Source: Antedon mediterranea (lineage: Eukaryota; Echinodermata; Crinoidea; Comatulida; Antedonidae). From it: 64,000 nt of DNA. The notes beneath the pieces were generated by a model. That model saw only the letters and a list, made by a program, of their open reading frames with translations. It was not told the origin of the DNA and did no database searches. The position numbers and the translations under genes are program-made. Below are positions 12,349-24,097 of this stretch, piece after piece (the stretch's first letter is position 1; every line of letters starts with the position of its first letter). Where the stretch lies: contig NC_092670.1 of NCBI RefSeq assembly GCF_964355755.1, positions 12,461,201 through 12,525,200 of the forward strand. The letters are read 5' to 3'.

Positions 12349-12812
12349 GAACGCCGTTTACGCAACATTTCGATCACATGAATTTTATGACTTGATAATG
12401 TGAATGAAATGCATTAATATAAATTGCATGACGCGATATGAATGAAATGTTTTGAATGAAAGGTTTTGAATGTTTTAAATAATTGGCGGGGTATGTCATT
12501 CACGATTTTTTTCCTTAACCTCTTAAGCCTTTGCACTCTCTTCTCCTCTCTCTCTCTCTCTCCACTGTCATCAATTTATCTTTTATAGTGAATCCTAACA
12601 GACCTGGGCTGGATCCATTTAGTAGGGGAAAAAGCTAACGTGGAGAGGTTCGGTACGCTACCAAGAGAGCGCGGTGGGACATACGCCGCCAATAGTTTGA
12701 CTTTTCAAAACATTTAATTCAATTCATTCAAAACATTTCATTCAATTCATATCAATGCACACATATCGCGTTATAAAATTCATATCATCGAAATGTTGCG
12801 TAAATGGCGTTC
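12349..12812. mobile_element. Foldback MITE (~460 bp)
   Basis: The left end, GAACGCCGTTTACGCAACAT, is the inverted complement of the right end, ATGTTGCGTAAATGGCGTTC, with one mismatch. Complementarity continues inward through TTCGAT...ATGAATTTTAT. A (CT)n tract (about 12540-12562) lies in the middle. There is no coding capacity, so this is a non-autonomous terminal-inverted-repeat element. Confidence 0.6.
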
Positions 12813-13151
12813 AATACAGGTCTAAGATCAACACATGGTTGTTTTTTGAGCCGTGCACATACAAAATACAACAATTTAAACAATGTTTTTTAATGTAAAG
12901 TATATACATATATATTTAAAAGGTTTAATAAAGTTTATGTTTGAAATATGTTATGCCTTAAACGCACCAAGAACTGTTAGTGTTGGAGGCGAACAGGGCC
13001 TAGTAATTTTCATATTTTGGTGAATGTGATTTCATTCACCGAATAACATTATTTGTACCATTCCACGAATTTGTTTTATATACAATCTACTAAGTAATTA
13101 ATAGTTCAATTTAATTCAGATTGAAAGGTAGGCACGAACAGCAAAGCACCA

Positions 13152-13349
13152 ATGCTCTCGCAAGACCGCGGTGTATTTATTCGGTGGAAAGGTATAAGAC
13201 CTATTTTTTTTTTTTTTTTATAACATCTACATCGTCACACTCAACAGAGCAACATTTTGGAGATCGCCGTTTATTTTAAAGAAGATCGCGTATTTCCGTT
13301 CTTCCGCCGAATAGGCCTAAGTACACCGCGGTCTTACTAGAGCATTCTG
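13152..13349. mobile_element. Foldback MITE (~200 bp)
   Basis: AATGCTCTCGCAAGACCGCG at the left pairs with CGCGGTCTTACTAGAGCATT at the right, and the pairing carries on into a TATTCGGTGGAA / TTCCGCCGAATA pair. The centre holds a poly-T run (13205-13219). It is non-coding. Confidence 0.55.
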
Positions 13350-13704
13350 CTGTTAGAGGGGTCACGTCGTCCGGTCTTCCGCCGACGACAAAAGTAGAAA
13401 TACACCGCGCTTGCGAGCGTATAAATAGGGCATACTTATTTGCTAATCATGTGAGCAACCATCCAATTAATGACATGAATCTATTTATAAAGCCGGCAGA
13501 AAAGAGTACCTTGTCAATCTGGCGATGAATCCTTGACGTAACATCCAAGTTTGGCATAGAAATCAGTGCTAAAAAAACAACGACTGTATTACTACTGCTA
13601 CTATAAAATGTAAAAACTGGCGGATATCCTCTTCAATAATTGGAGGAAGACTTTCGAGTGGGGAACAATTATTGTCATCATTAAATCTATTAATATTAGG
13701 GATA

Positions 13705-14862
13705 ATTAGCAAACGAACAGTCCTATGCCTAGACTGGCTCTCCTCTCCTTACAAACACTGCGGTATACAAAATGTGAAGCAACTAGAGAGGTTAAGCTTT
13801 CTGTAATAGTAATGGTCCTTCTCTTTTTAAAATGTTTTTCCGTTTTTCCACTTTTTATTCTCGTATCTTTTCTTTCTCATTTCCTCTTCTGCCTTTATCT
13901 TTTTAATTCTTTTTATTATTTTTTTCCTTTAATCCACTGTTTTCCATTTTTTTTCTTTTTTTTGTTTAAATTTTCCCCATATTTATTAGCTTCTTATTAT
14001 TTTTCTCCTTCCCTTTTGTTACTTTTTCCCTTTGATTTTTTTTCTACCATATTTTGTGTCTGTTAAGTGTTACCAACGAATGTGTGATTGGCATCATTTT
14101 TCAATTTCCCTCGAACCTTCAGCACGCATTATTTAATTGCACAAGCCACTCGTTTTCTATTCTCGTATCTTTTCAACTCGTCACTAAAGACATGACGTGT
14201 AAATATACGAAATGAACGAAAATATTATAAAAATAATACTAGTGTTTTGCTATTTATAGTCAATAGTATTCGCTTAAAAAATGTATTAATAGATAATTGT
14301 ATAAATACATGTATGTAAGTATAAAATATGTATGTAACTATGTTAATAAGAAAAAAATGTTAATGGAAATATGTTACATAGATTGTATGTATAAAAAGAG
14401 TAAAGCAGTACAGTACTAGTATAAATTACGTAGAAAAAAGGTAAAACAAAAAACAATGGAAAATGTGATATGTAACGAAATGAACTTTAAAAAAAAATTG
14501 TATGTAAGCAGATGATAAATCAAACATTGCTAATAGAATAATATGCATAGTGTACTGAAATGAAAATGTATTTAGAGATGAGAAACTTATGTATGGAAAT
14601 AAAAGATGCACATAGATTTAAACCAACCACACTGACTTTTTTTTTCTGGTATGACGGTATAGAATGTTTCATCCAATACGGTAATGGACATTTTCAATAA
14701 CTTATAGAACCAAACAACTGTTGACTGATAGTAATATGGAAATAAACACAGTTTGATTTTCCTTAAGACATTTATGTAATATAATGTTTAATTTATATAG
14801 CGCAAAATACAGAGCACCTCTAAGCGGTGAACAATCATTAGAAAATGTAAGATGAAAGTTTA
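13705..14862 (+). repeat. Copy of the downstream flank of a PAN-Link unit
   Basis: The stretch starting AACGAACAGTCCTA and continuing through GTGAAGCAACTAGAGAGGTT, a pyrimidine-rich run (13815-14050) and GATGACGGTATAGAATG-type sequence matches 20900-21830 downstream of copy B, and partly 40768-41640 downstream of copy D. At about 14863 the match switches abruptly to the family's intron 1. This shows that a Link-gene 3' flank was joined to the inside of another unit, as expected from unequal crossing over. Confidence 0.65.
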
Positions 14863-14957
14863 ATCCATGTAATGTAAAACATATCATGAAGGTATAGGAA
14901 AAACGTGATAACATGAAATATATGAAAAAACGTAAAATAATTTTGGATTAAACTTAA

Positions 14958-15115
14958 GGACCCGTATTCATTTACTTTTATGGCTTAGTCCAGGACTAGT
15001 TAGTCCAGGTTTCATAAATAACATAATAAAGATAGTCCAGGATTATCCTTAGTCTTGGACTAGTTAGTCCAGGACTAAGGATAGTCCAAGACTAAGACTT
15101 TCTTGAATACGGGCC
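14958..15115. mobile_element. Palindromic MITE with TTAGTCCAGGACTA core
   Basis: The element runs from GGACCCGTATTCAT to GAATACGGGCC with nested repeats of TTAGTCCAGGACTAGTTAGT. A second copy is at 18203-18368 in the homologous place of copy B intron 1. The matching introns of copies C and D lack it (they read straight from AAACTTAA into the TGTTTTTCTGTTTCT-type sequence), giving an empty site. The insertion therefore predates the duplication of this segment but not the origin of copies C and D. Confidence 0.7.
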
Positions 15116-15214
15116 AAGATGTTTTTCTGTTTTTTAAATGTATTTGCATTTTGTTGAGATATAGAGCTCATTTAATTTCTTTATGTTACTGAACTTTTTT
15201 GTATTTTAATAAAG

Positions 15215-15239
15215 GTCTTAGACAGCGACTTCAAAAGAC
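15215..15239 (+). pseudogene. Orphan 25-nt microexon of the PAN-Link family
   Basis: The bases GTCTTAGACAGCGACTTC and the following seven are identical to the microexon of copy C and are followed by the same donor, GTGAGTATT. There is no PAN exon on its left and no Link exon on its right before the PAN exon of copy B. The acceptor reads AAAG instead of CAG, as in copy B. It is a left-over of a unit lost by unequal exchange. Confidence 0.7.
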
Positions 15240-15299
15240 GTGAGTATTCCCAAATAACTCTTCAAAATGTTTGCAACAAATTTAGGTATTTTGTAAAAT

Positions 15300-17480
15300 A
15301 ATTTTACAAATAAATTTGATAATTACAAAAACAACATAAAAAAAACATGGCAAACAATCAATAATATCTTAGGGAAAAACATCCAAAAGACAACAACCAC
15401 ATTTTTTCTAAATGACGACATTAAATTAACTGATCCCATTGAAATTGCTACCAAATTTAATCAATATTTTACTGAAATTGGCCCGAAGCTTGCTTCAAAA
15501 ATCCAATCCCACGGTGGAAATTTCTCTGACTTTCTCAACAACCCCACTAAAGACTCTATCTTCTTCTCCCCCACCTCTAGCAAAGAAATTCTCGACATCA
15601 CATCAAAATTCAAAAACGGAAAAAGCTCTGGGCCGGATGACATTGACCCTAAGGTTTTAAAAGATATTGCACCATTTATTGCCGTTCCCTTTACTCATAT
15701 TTTTAATCTTTCTCTTTCTACTGGTATTTTTCCATCCTCCCTAAAAACTACTAAAGTAATCCCCGTTTTCAAAAAGAACGACCCCCATTCTTTCTCAAAC
15801 TATCGACCTATCTCTCTCCTACCTTGCTTTTCTAAAATACTAGAACGCATTATCTATGACAGACTTTATCATTTCTTCTCTACCCATAACATTCTTCAAA
15901 ACAACCAGTATGGCTTCCGCTTACAACACTCCACTGATCTCGCACTTCTTGACATCCAAAATAAAATTTCTGTCGCACTACCAAAAAAACATCACACCAT
16001 TGGCCTATTCCTCGACCTATCTAAAGCTTTTGACACTATTGACCATTCAATCCTCTTATCTAAACTTAACCACTATGGCATCCGTGGAATTCTATTATCC
16101 CTAATTACTAACTACCTTCAAGACAGAATGCAATTCACTTCTTTTGATTCTCACTCCTCTGACATCCTTCCTGTTAAATGTGGCGTTCCTCAAGGTTCTA
16201 TTCTTGGTCCCCTTCTCTTTCTAATCTACATAAATGATCTGATTTATGCCTCAAACTATTTCTCTTATGTTCTATTTGCAGATGACACTAATATCTTTCT
16301 CTCCAGCCCAGATCCTAACACTTTAATTCAAACTTTCAAACGAGAAATCCGAAACGTTTCAAACTTGTTTAAAATCAACAAGCTTTCACTAAACATCAGC
16401 AAAACAAATTACATTCACTTCCGGAAATAAAAACAATAATAATGCTACAAATACAAATATCTATATCGATAATATACCCATCAAACCAGTTGACCACACC
16501 CATTTTCTTGGTGTCATTATTGATAATAAACTGAACTGGAATCTCCATATTAATAACATATCAAACAAAATTTCAAGAACTATTGGCATACTAAAAAAAC
16601 TTAAATTGACTCTTCCGTCTAAGATCCTTTTTTCTTTATATAATACTCTAATACTTCCACATCTCTCTTACTGCAACATTGCATGGGCAGCCACTGACTC
16701 AAAACATCAAACTCTCTGTCCATGGACCACCACGGAAACAACCAAAATAGAAAAACTATTCAAACTCCAAAAAAAAAAAAGCCCTTCGCATTTGCACTCT
16801 CTCAAACTACCTCTCACGCTCTAAACCTTTTTTTCACACCCTAAATACCCTAAACATTTTTGACATTAATAAATTGCAAACTGCCCTCTTTATGTTTAGG
16901 TACTCAAATAACAAACTACCATCCACTTTCAACGGTTTCTTCACTAAAAATAACAAACTACACACATATAACACTAGGAACACAAACAACTACGTTTCCA
17001 AAAACTATAACAGTAAGCAAATACTTAACGCTATACTACATACCGGTCCCCTACTCTGGAACTCTCTTAATCCGTCAATAACTAATAGCAAAACAAATAA
17101 TACTCTAAAAATAAACTACAAATCTTATCTAATATCAAAATATAAAGTAAATTAATTATTTTGATCATATTAATAACTTATAATTAAATTTAATTAGGCA
17201 AATCATATAAATACCGTTTGTCCTTCCTGTCGTGTTTGTATCGTCGTACATGCCCGTCCCTGTCTGTCAGTAGCTAACCTTCACCTTATGCTTATTATTA
17301 TTATTTTTTAACTTTTTTATTCTTTCTGATGGATCCAGGCTTAAAGCCTTTTGGGGTTTAAATGGTATTCTCCAGGCATAATGCAACTATTATTTACTTA
17401 ATTTCCAACCATTTGTATCTATTATATTTTGTATATGTTTGCATTATGTGAATAAATTTGAACTTGAACTTGAACTTGAA
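15300..17480 (+). mobile_element. 5'-truncated LINE (CR1/L2/Jockey-like clade)
   Basis: Reverse transcriptase is readable in one frame from about 15345 to 16430: FSNYRPISLLP, a QYGFRLQHST block, LFLDLSKAFDTIDH, CGVPQGSILGPLLF and the catalytic YVLFADDTNIFL. A one-base shift at about 16425 and another near a poly-A run (about 16770) separate the C-terminal part, which ends ...YNTRNTNNY...GPLLWNSL and stops at 17153-17155. The 3' end is a short repeat of TTGAACTTGAAC, typical of this clade. The endonuclease half is missing. It lies within the former intron 2 of the orphan unit, because its flanks match the uninterrupted sequence near 18540. Confidence 0.85.
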
Positions 17481-17731
17481 AAGAAATATTGTTAATTACA
17501 AAAAGACGTCAGCCAATAATACATGTTTGTGGTTAAGTTTCCATTAAAACGTGCTCTTATTTGTTTAATATTATTATTCTAAATGTATTTTTAACAACAT
17601 TTTTATTGGGCTATCGATTTCTTTATCATTGCGCATTTTTCCACAACATCGCATCACGTCAATGCATTTAATATTCAATATTTAACGTCTTATAGTCACT
17701 AACTTGGTTCCCACTCTAGGTCGTAACTTTG

Positions 17732-17746
17732 ATGCAGACTTCCTAA
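17732..17746 (+). promoter_or_regulatory. Upstream ORF in the leader of copy B
   Basis: ATG CAG ACT TCC TAA ends 9 bases before the main start. The same five codons stand at the same place in copy C (24074-24088) and copy D (28805-28819). If this lies in the mature leader it could lower translation. A possible acceptor (CCCACTCTAG, ending about 17720) lies just upstream, so it is probably transcribed, but the transcription start is not known. Confidence 0.35.
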
Positions 17747-17755
17747 AAGGTCAGA

Positions 17756-18046
17756 ATGCATTGCCCTAATATATTGGTTGTCTTTTTCCTGCCGTTTGTC
17801 GCCAATGTTAATTCGATTGGTACATTCTATACCAATGTTCCTGGTCAGACTCTAGAAGGCTGGAGTTATGAATTAAAAGATATCAGTCGTGTAAGTTGTT
17901 TGCAAGTTTGTTCGAAGAAAACTTATTGCTGGTCGGTTAACTATAGCCCGAAAGATCGAGTTTGTCGAATCAGTAAACGTACACCGCAGGATACGTCAGC
18001 TACTGTCAAGATAGTTCAAACGCCTGCATTTCTTTACATCGAAAAG
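17756..18046 (+). CDS. Copy B exon 1: signal peptide and PAN domain
   Basis: The 97 codons start at the ATG in CAGAATG. Residues 1-20 are a hydrophobic signal peptide (ILVVFFLPFVANV). Residues about 25-95 form a PAN/apple module with cysteines in CLQVC, YCWSVNY and VCRIS. PAN modules bind proteins or carbohydrates outside the cell. The exon ends ...IEK at a clean GTGAGT donor in phase 0, and the open frame only reads on into the intron. With the microexon (18468-18492) and the Link exon (19891-20813) it makes a predicted secreted protein of about 412 residues: signal, PAN, short linker, three Link modules. Start and donor are the same in copy C, which supports the model. Confidence 0.8.
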
Positions 18047-18202
18047 GTGAGTAAAAACGTTCCATTTCTTCTAAATTACGACAATTGAAAAAAAAAAATA
18101 AAATTCAATCCATGTTATGTAAAACATATCATGAAGGTATAGGAAAAACGTGATAACGTGAAATATATGAAAAAACGTAAAATAAATTTGGATTAAACTT
18201 AA

Positions 18203-18368
18203 GGACCCGTATTCATTTATTTTTATGGCTTAGTCCAGGACTAGTTAGTCCAGGTTTCATAAATACCATAATAAAGATAGTCCAGGATTATCCTTAGTCT
18301 TGGACTAGTTAGTCCAGGACTAAGGATAGTCCAAGACTAAAGATAGTCCCCTTTCTTGAATACGGGCC
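18203..18368. mobile_element. Palindromic MITE in copy B intron 1
   Basis: Second copy of the TTAGTCCAGGACTA element at 14958-15115, at the homologous intron position, with small internal differences. It is absent from copies C and D. Confidence 0.7.
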
Positions 18369-18467
18369 AAGATGTTTTTCTGTTTCTTAAATGTATTTGC
18401 ATTTTGTTGAGATATAGAGTTCACTTATTTCCTTTATGTTACTGGACTTTTTTGTATTTTAATAAAG

Positions 18468-18492
18468 GTCTTAGACAGCGACTTCAAAAGAT
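18468..18492 (+). CDS. Copy B microexon (25 nt)
   Basis: It encodes VLDSDFKR plus the first base of a split codon. The length (25) converts phase 0 of the PAN exon into phase 1 of the Link exon, the same as in copies C and D, which is strong evidence that it is real. Two features are weak here: the acceptor is AAAG rather than CAG, and the last base is T rather than C (split codon Tyr rather than His). The donor GTGAGTATT is good. Confidence 0.7.
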
Positions 18493-18775
18493 GTGAGTAT
18501 TCCCAAATAACTCTTCAAAATGTTTGCAACATAGTTAGGTATTTTTGTAAAAGAAATATTGTTCATTACAAAAAGATATCAGACAATAATATGTTTGTGG
18601 TTAAGTTTCCATTAAGTAAAGTGCTCTTACTTGTTTAATATTATTATTCTAAATGTAATATTAACAACATTTTTATTGGGCCTATCGATTTCTTTATCAC
18701 TGCGCATTTTTCCACAACATCGCATTACGTCAATGCATTTAATATTCACTACGGTATTTAACGTCAAGTCACTAA

Positions 18776-18885
18776 ACTTGGTTCGCACAAGTAAGTTATC
18801 CAATGACAAGCGACAGTTGGAATAATCTATCACTTGTGATTGGTAAAAACCCTCCCTCGCTTTTTGTCCTAGTGGGAACCAATCT
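18776..18885. mobile_element. Remnant of the GTTCCCACTAG foldback MITE in intron 2
   Basis: CAATGACAAGCGACAG and CACTTGTGATTGG lie between a decayed left end and TAGTGGGAACC. These are the internal words of the 179-bp MITE arrayed at 50036-50885. Related remnants lie at about 25913-25975 and 30293-30370 in copies C and D, and a half copy (TTGGTTCCCACTCTAGG) is just upstream of the copy B leader. Confidence 0.5.
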
Positions 18886-19890
18886 GTAAGGTTTTGCTTT
18901 CAAATATGTGGCATTTACAAATTTATTTATTTGTATTTTATTTATAGATTTAAAGATGTATTGTCCTCCCGAAAATATAATTATTGACATCTTTGTTGTT
19001 GAATATGCCATTTTAATCTCATATAATAGTTATCCACTTTGACCAAAAAATAGATCAAAACAAAAATTATTTACCTTAAAAATTGTAATTTAAAGCAAAA
19101 AATAGTCAAATTGGCTGCTAGCCAATGGATTTTTGATTGAATTTAACCATTTATTTTGTCATTTTATAAGGGAAAACACTTTTTTTTTTTTCGTTTTTTT
19201 TAATTAAAACTACAAACTAACTTATTCAAAGTCTGGTTTAATTAATCTTCATTTTTCATGTTTTTTTTGGGAAAATACATCTTTAATTGATCTTGTTGAG
19301 CTCATAATTCCTTGTTTTAGTTTTCTTACATTTTACTCGTTACATAGTTACATTCATTGATTATCATTTAGATGAATAAAACGGAATATAATATAACTGT
19401 TTTCTTACGGAAAAATTAAAATAAACTGCCAATTTCAAATTATCAGTTTTTTTACCGGATATGCCAAATGCCAAAAAAAAAACATATGATCCCAAAGTGT
19501 CCGCGGTGCGTATATTTGAGAGATGGGGTGGTGATTATTCAAAAACGATGTTCTATGAGGGAGGGGGTAGGCGTTTCTTCAAAGCGGGGTGTTTACTCGT
19601 TTGTTTACTCGTTTACTCGAACCCCATTGACAAAGCCTTACTCTAATATATCTCTACACTAATCATTCACATTTTATACTAATATCAATTAGTTACTATC
19701 AATTATGTTAATTAACTCGGGCTATCGACGTGGGCAAGAAATAATAATAATAATAATAATAGTTCATTCTTAGCGCATATAAGCAAGCTCTCAATGCGCT
19801 GAAATCCGGCTTTATTCCCTGTATGTCACTTGACAATTGCATATTGTGTACTTTTCATTTTAACTATATCATAACGTACTTTTTTTTCAG

Positions 19891-20813
19891 ATGGCATAGT
19901 TTACTATTCGACTGAAGTAACATACGATGACGCTTCAGCTATATGTGAAGATAAGCTAGGTTCACTAGCAACATACGAGCAACTCTATGACGCATTCGCC
20001 GTTGGTACACAGTGTGCTAAAGGATGGCTTGTCAGCAGAGAGATTGCCTTTACAGAAATCTCCGACCCGTGTAAAATGAAACCACCGGTTGAAAGAAGCA
20101 ATGTGTTCGTTTGTGGACAGTATCGCTTCGGGTTTTATTGTTTTAGAGAAAGAAACATAGTTTCGAGTACACCTACCACCGATTACATTCCAAAATCTCA
20201 ACGGATAATTAGAATAAGTGAGTCATTGACGACTAAGCTGTATCCTAAAGAGGCAGATCAATGCTGTAGAGATGAATATTCTGGTAGAATGTCTACATCA
20301 TTTGAGGCCTACAATGCTACATACTCAATGAATGTTGATTTTTGTGCTGGTAAAGGTTGGTATGCTGGTGGCCTTGATGGTGATATTTGTAAAACAGATA
20401 ATTCACCATCGAAATACTGGGATCCTATTACGTTAACATTTATGTTTTTAACTGAACCATCTTTAAAACAGTTCAGCTTTTGTTATATTCCTTTACACGG
20501 AGAGGGTCTAATTTCTCTCCCTGATCCATACCCGCCTCATCGTGTCATAGTCGCGTCTGGAACGGCGGGTGCATGGAGTTACACTTACGAAGAAGCTATA
20601 GCACGGTGCGCGGTCTATGGCGGTACACTTGCAACGCGCACTGAAGTTCAGAACGCCTATAACATGGGTTTAGAGTGTACACGTCAAGGTTGGATTAAAG
20701 AAGGGTACACGGTGTATGTGTTACAAACATCAAGACCTTGGACAACAAGTACCGGAATCATTATTCCGATTGACCCGCATACTAAATCAGCTGCTTATTG
20801 TTATATACCATAA
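19891..20813 (+). CDS. Copy B exon 3: three Link domains
   Basis: The exon opens after CTTTTTTTTCAG and runs in one frame to TAA at 20811-20813, giving about 306 residues. Link 1 has AICEDK, TQCAKGW, DPCKMK and FYCFRE. Link 2 has QCCRDE, DFCAGKGW, DICKTD and SFCYIP with NATY. Link 3 has ARCAVYGGTLAT, LECTRQGW and AYCYIP but no third cysteine, so one cysteine is formally unpaired. The frame continues from the microexon without shift. Three Link modules next to a PAN module is not a layout I can name among vertebrate hyaluronan-binding proteins (TSG-6, lecticans, HAPLN). Role: secreted glycan or ligand binding, inferred from the domains only. Confidence 0.85.
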
Positions 20814-20984
20814 GGCATACAATTCGCTTTAATGAAAGCATTATCATTTTGCATGACATTGTGGTTCACGGTGCAAGATGACCGTGAACAATTAACAAAC
20901 GAACAGTCCTAGGATCTCCCCTCCTTACAAACATTGCTGTATACAACATGTGAAGCAACTAGAGAGGTTAAGCTTTTAAGTAAT

Positions 20985-21455
20985 AGGAATGGTCCTTCTC
21001 TTTTTAAAATGTATTTCCATTTTTCCACTTTCTTTTCTATTTTTTCTCCAATCTTTTCTTTCTCATTTCCTTTTCTCATTTCTTCTTCCGCGTTTATTTT
21101 TTTTAATTATTTTTATTCGTTTTCCTTTAATCCATTTTGTTCCTGTTTTTTCTTTTCATATTTTTATTTTCCCAATATTTATTTTCTTCCTTATTTTTTC
21201 TTAATTTTTTCTTCTCCCCTTTCTATTTTTTTGCTATTTTTTTTATTCCTTCTTTCATCTTTTGCTCTTTCTTTTTCTTTTATTTAATTTCAATTTTTTT
21301 TGAAAATTTATTTTATTTTCTTTTTTTTATATTTCTTTTCTTAATTTTTTTCTCTTTTTCATTTCTTGCCATTTTTTTTCTCTTTATTTTTTTTCTTTCT
21401 TTCTCTTCTTCCCCCTTTTCTCTTCTTCTTTTCTTTTTGTTTTCATTTCTTTAAA
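20985..21455 (+). repeat. 470-base polypyrimidine tract
   Basis: The + strand is almost entirely T and C (TTTTC, TTTTTCTTT and similar). A shorter relative is at 13815-14050 and a trace at 40853-40930, each in the downstream flank of a Link unit. The 105- to 117-codon open stretches here (Phe/Ser/Leu only) are a composition artefact and not genes. Confidence 0.75.
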
Positions 21456-21832
21456 AAAAAACGTGTATGTAAGCAGATGATAAATCAAACATTGCTAATA
21501 GAATAATATGCATAGTGTACTGAAATGAAAATGTATTTAGAGATGAGGAACTTATGTATGGAAATAAAAGATGCACATAGATTTAAACCAACCACACTGA
21601 CTTTTTTTTTTCTGGTATGACGGTATAGAATGTTTCATCCAATACGGTAATGGACATTTTCAATAACTTATAGAACCAAACAACTGTTGACTGATAGTAA
21701 TATGGAAATAAACACAGTTTGATTTTCCTTAAGACATTTATGTAATATAATGTTTAATTTATATAGCGCAAAATACAGAGCACCTCTAAGCGGTGAACAA
21801 TCATTAGAAAATGTAAGATGAAAGTGAAAATT

Positions 21833-22577
21833 AACAAGGCCAACAGCCATTAAGTCGCGTGCTACAATGCATAGTGATACCGGACCGACCGACAGACAGA
21901 CCGACAGACAGACCGACCGACCGACATAGTGAACTATACTGACCGAAATTACTGAACATGTTTAAAAAATGTTGAAATGTTTAAAAACATTTATATTTTT
22001 TTAATTTACACGTGCGTAGCCTGTCACTTTTGACGTGCTCGTATAACGTAATTTCGAGTTGAAAAGTAAGTCAAGAAAACAGAAATCGGGCAAAAAGAGT
22101 GCGCAATAACATTTACCGCAAATATGCGCACTCATAGCAATTTTGTAAACGCTTAAAATTGCCTGAAACGTACTCTTATTTCATCGAAAATAAATTTTGA
22201 AAATTTTAAGCGCGCGTACGCATGCGTTACATGCGCTACGCACGTAATTGTATTGCCATATGATGATTTATGCCCTGAAATTTATGAGTACCAAATTTTA
22301 TTTAATTGATAAATTCATGGTTGTGAAGATATGATTACAAACGTGATTTTGTTAAATCGTGCGTAGACCGCGTAATTTTTTATTGCGCACCGTGAAAACA
22401 TAACCACATCGATTCCTGGCCATAAGGAATATACTGTGAAAAATTGACCTAGCTAGATTAAACTGATATCATGATAAGGTCAGAAAGCGATAAAACGCAT
22501 AGTGATACCGGACCGACAGACCGACAGACCGACCGACCGACATAGTGAACTATAGAGTCGCTTCCACGTGACTAAAA
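21833..22577. mobile_element. GACCGAC-type repeat element (long copy)
   Basis: It begins CAAGGCCAACAGCCATTAAG, has GACC/GACA microsatellite runs at 21885-21930 and 22505-22540, and ends AGTCGCTTCCACGTGACTAAAAAT. The 43229-43810 copy matches it through the middle (TTACACGTGCGTAGCCTGTC, AAAAAGAGTGCGCAA). Shorter derivatives lie at 24389-24482, 25333-25482 and 46681-46797. The end forms a small hairpin (AGTCGC/GCGACT). The class is unresolved; a Helitron-like or other non-autonomous element is possible. Confidence 0.55.
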
Positions 22578-22925
22578 ATGTGGGATTGGGAGTTGTTTGA
22601 ATGTGGCCCGAGTGAGTCGGCTTTCCTGTTTGAGACCAGGAAAAGGCGCATTGTCCACACAATTTTGTTGAATGCCGTGTAGGTATATGCCTGCAATAAT
22701 GACCCCAGTGTCCGTTTTGGCTTGTATGGAGAAATGATGTCGGATAGAAATGTTGGAGCCATGTTATGAAGTGATTTAAATGAGATGAATAGAATCTTGT
22801 ACATTACTCTCTTCTCAACTGGCAACCAGTGTAGCTGTTCCAATATTGGTGACATTTTGGGATGCGAAGAACCAGACGGGCAGCAATGTTCTGAACACGC
22901 TGGACCTTGGCGCTTAACATTTTCT
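22550..22925 (-). pseudogene. LINE C-terminal fragment (minus strand)
   Basis: The minus strand reads VQRVQNIAARLVLRI-like and then PILEQLHWLPVEKRVMYKIL, FKSLHNMAPTFLSDII and YKPKRTL. This is the familiar end of L2/CR1-type reverse transcriptase proteins. Only about 110 residues remain and the 5' part is gone. It abuts the GACCGAC element on its left. Confidence 0.75.
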
Positions 22926-22929
22926 TTCT

Positions 22930-24060
22930 AATTATCGTATATCTAACATTCTTATCGTAAAAAGACAATATAATTCATGACTGTCTCTACTAACTCACTT
23001 CCCTTTTACAACATAACAGATGATGATATTCTTCACATATTTAATTTTGTTCTAGATAAAAAAAAACCTACACCGATGATGCTTCTTCAAATTATCTTCT
23101 CTCCGTTTGATTTTAATCTAAATGATCTAGATACGGATTGTACATTGCGCAGAGTAGAAATACCCTTATCTTCCTATAAATATACTCTTTATTATACAGT
23201 GCATTAGTATTTCCCTACATTTCTACTGTAAAAATATTGCCTGGTCCGGTTCACTGAAAAAGTTCGGAAACGTATGCCCATGGACAAGCTTCGAAACCAC
23301 CAAGAGTCATTCGAATCTGTTCAGTGGGCTGATTTTAACTCTCATTTGATAATGAATATCCTAAATAGTTTTGTCACCAAGTGAGCTAGTTGTAAACTAC
23401 ATGATTCAATCACTTTTATGTTGGTTCAATGAGGTTTGCTGGTTTTTTTATTAGGTTTGTAGGGGTTTGCGGGGATGGCCCCATTTGATTGGTGTTCTTT
23501 GGACACGTGGTTAGTATATCAAATAAACAATTTATACTGTCATTCAGATGAAAGCATCACACAGTATAGTTCAACAGATCAAAACCATTAGGCAAACAAA
23601 TATATCATATACCTGATATTTATTACAGGTCTTCAAAAGAAGATTAATAAAACTACTCTATTTAAAATGATAGATAATTGTTGTAATAGAACTTTTGTTC
23701 ATAATACACCAAAGTAAAAATAATTGTTAAGTGGTCTTACTTTACTGTTTTTTTTTTAGTATGTTATTGTTTGAAATATTAACCAATTATTGGTAGACTG
23801 GAAAAGATCAATTATTGACGAACTCAAAAACTTACAAAACTATAACAACTACATTATTATTGTTCTATTACTATATAATCATTCCGTAAAGAATCCTCAC
23901 AAAATGTGAATACATTTATATAAATATCACTATTAAATTGATTGGTTTACACAAGTTATTTTCACTAATGGTTGGTATTGGATGGAATATTTTATCTGTC
24001 GTCAAATGAAAAATAGATAATAGTTCATAAATGTAATACAACAGAGATCGAAACTCATTC
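22930..24060. other. Upstream flank of copy C
   Basis: No gene. About 23430-24070 is closely repeated at about 28160-28800 upstream of copy D (shared GGGGATGGCCCCATTTGATT and TATACTGTCATTCAGA). The duplicated unit therefore starts well before the PAN exon, and any promoter of copies C and D should lie in this shared block. I see no convincing TATA box placed against a known start. Confidence 0.5.
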
Positions 24061-24097
24061 GAGGCTAACTTTGATGCAGACTTCCTAAAACGTCAGA

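Noticed and set aside
13725-14066. 113-codon Phe/Leu/Ser-rich frame
   Set aside because: Composition artefact of the pyrimidine-rich run in a duplicated non-coding flank; the copy at 20.9 kb keeps neither frame nor protein.
19965-20201. Minus-strand 78-codon frame, repeated at 7799, 26645 and 36260
   Set aside because: It is the antisense shadow of Link 1; it recurs only because the Link exon is duplicated.
20934-21454. Overlapping 71- to 117-codon frames
   Set aside because: Three frames of the same polypyrimidine tract; only Phe, Ser, Leu and Pro codons.
21833-22577. Helitron call for the GACCGAC family
   Set aside because: There is a 3' hairpin followed by CTAA, but no consistent 5' TC end or A/T insertion site could be shown across copies; left unclassified.
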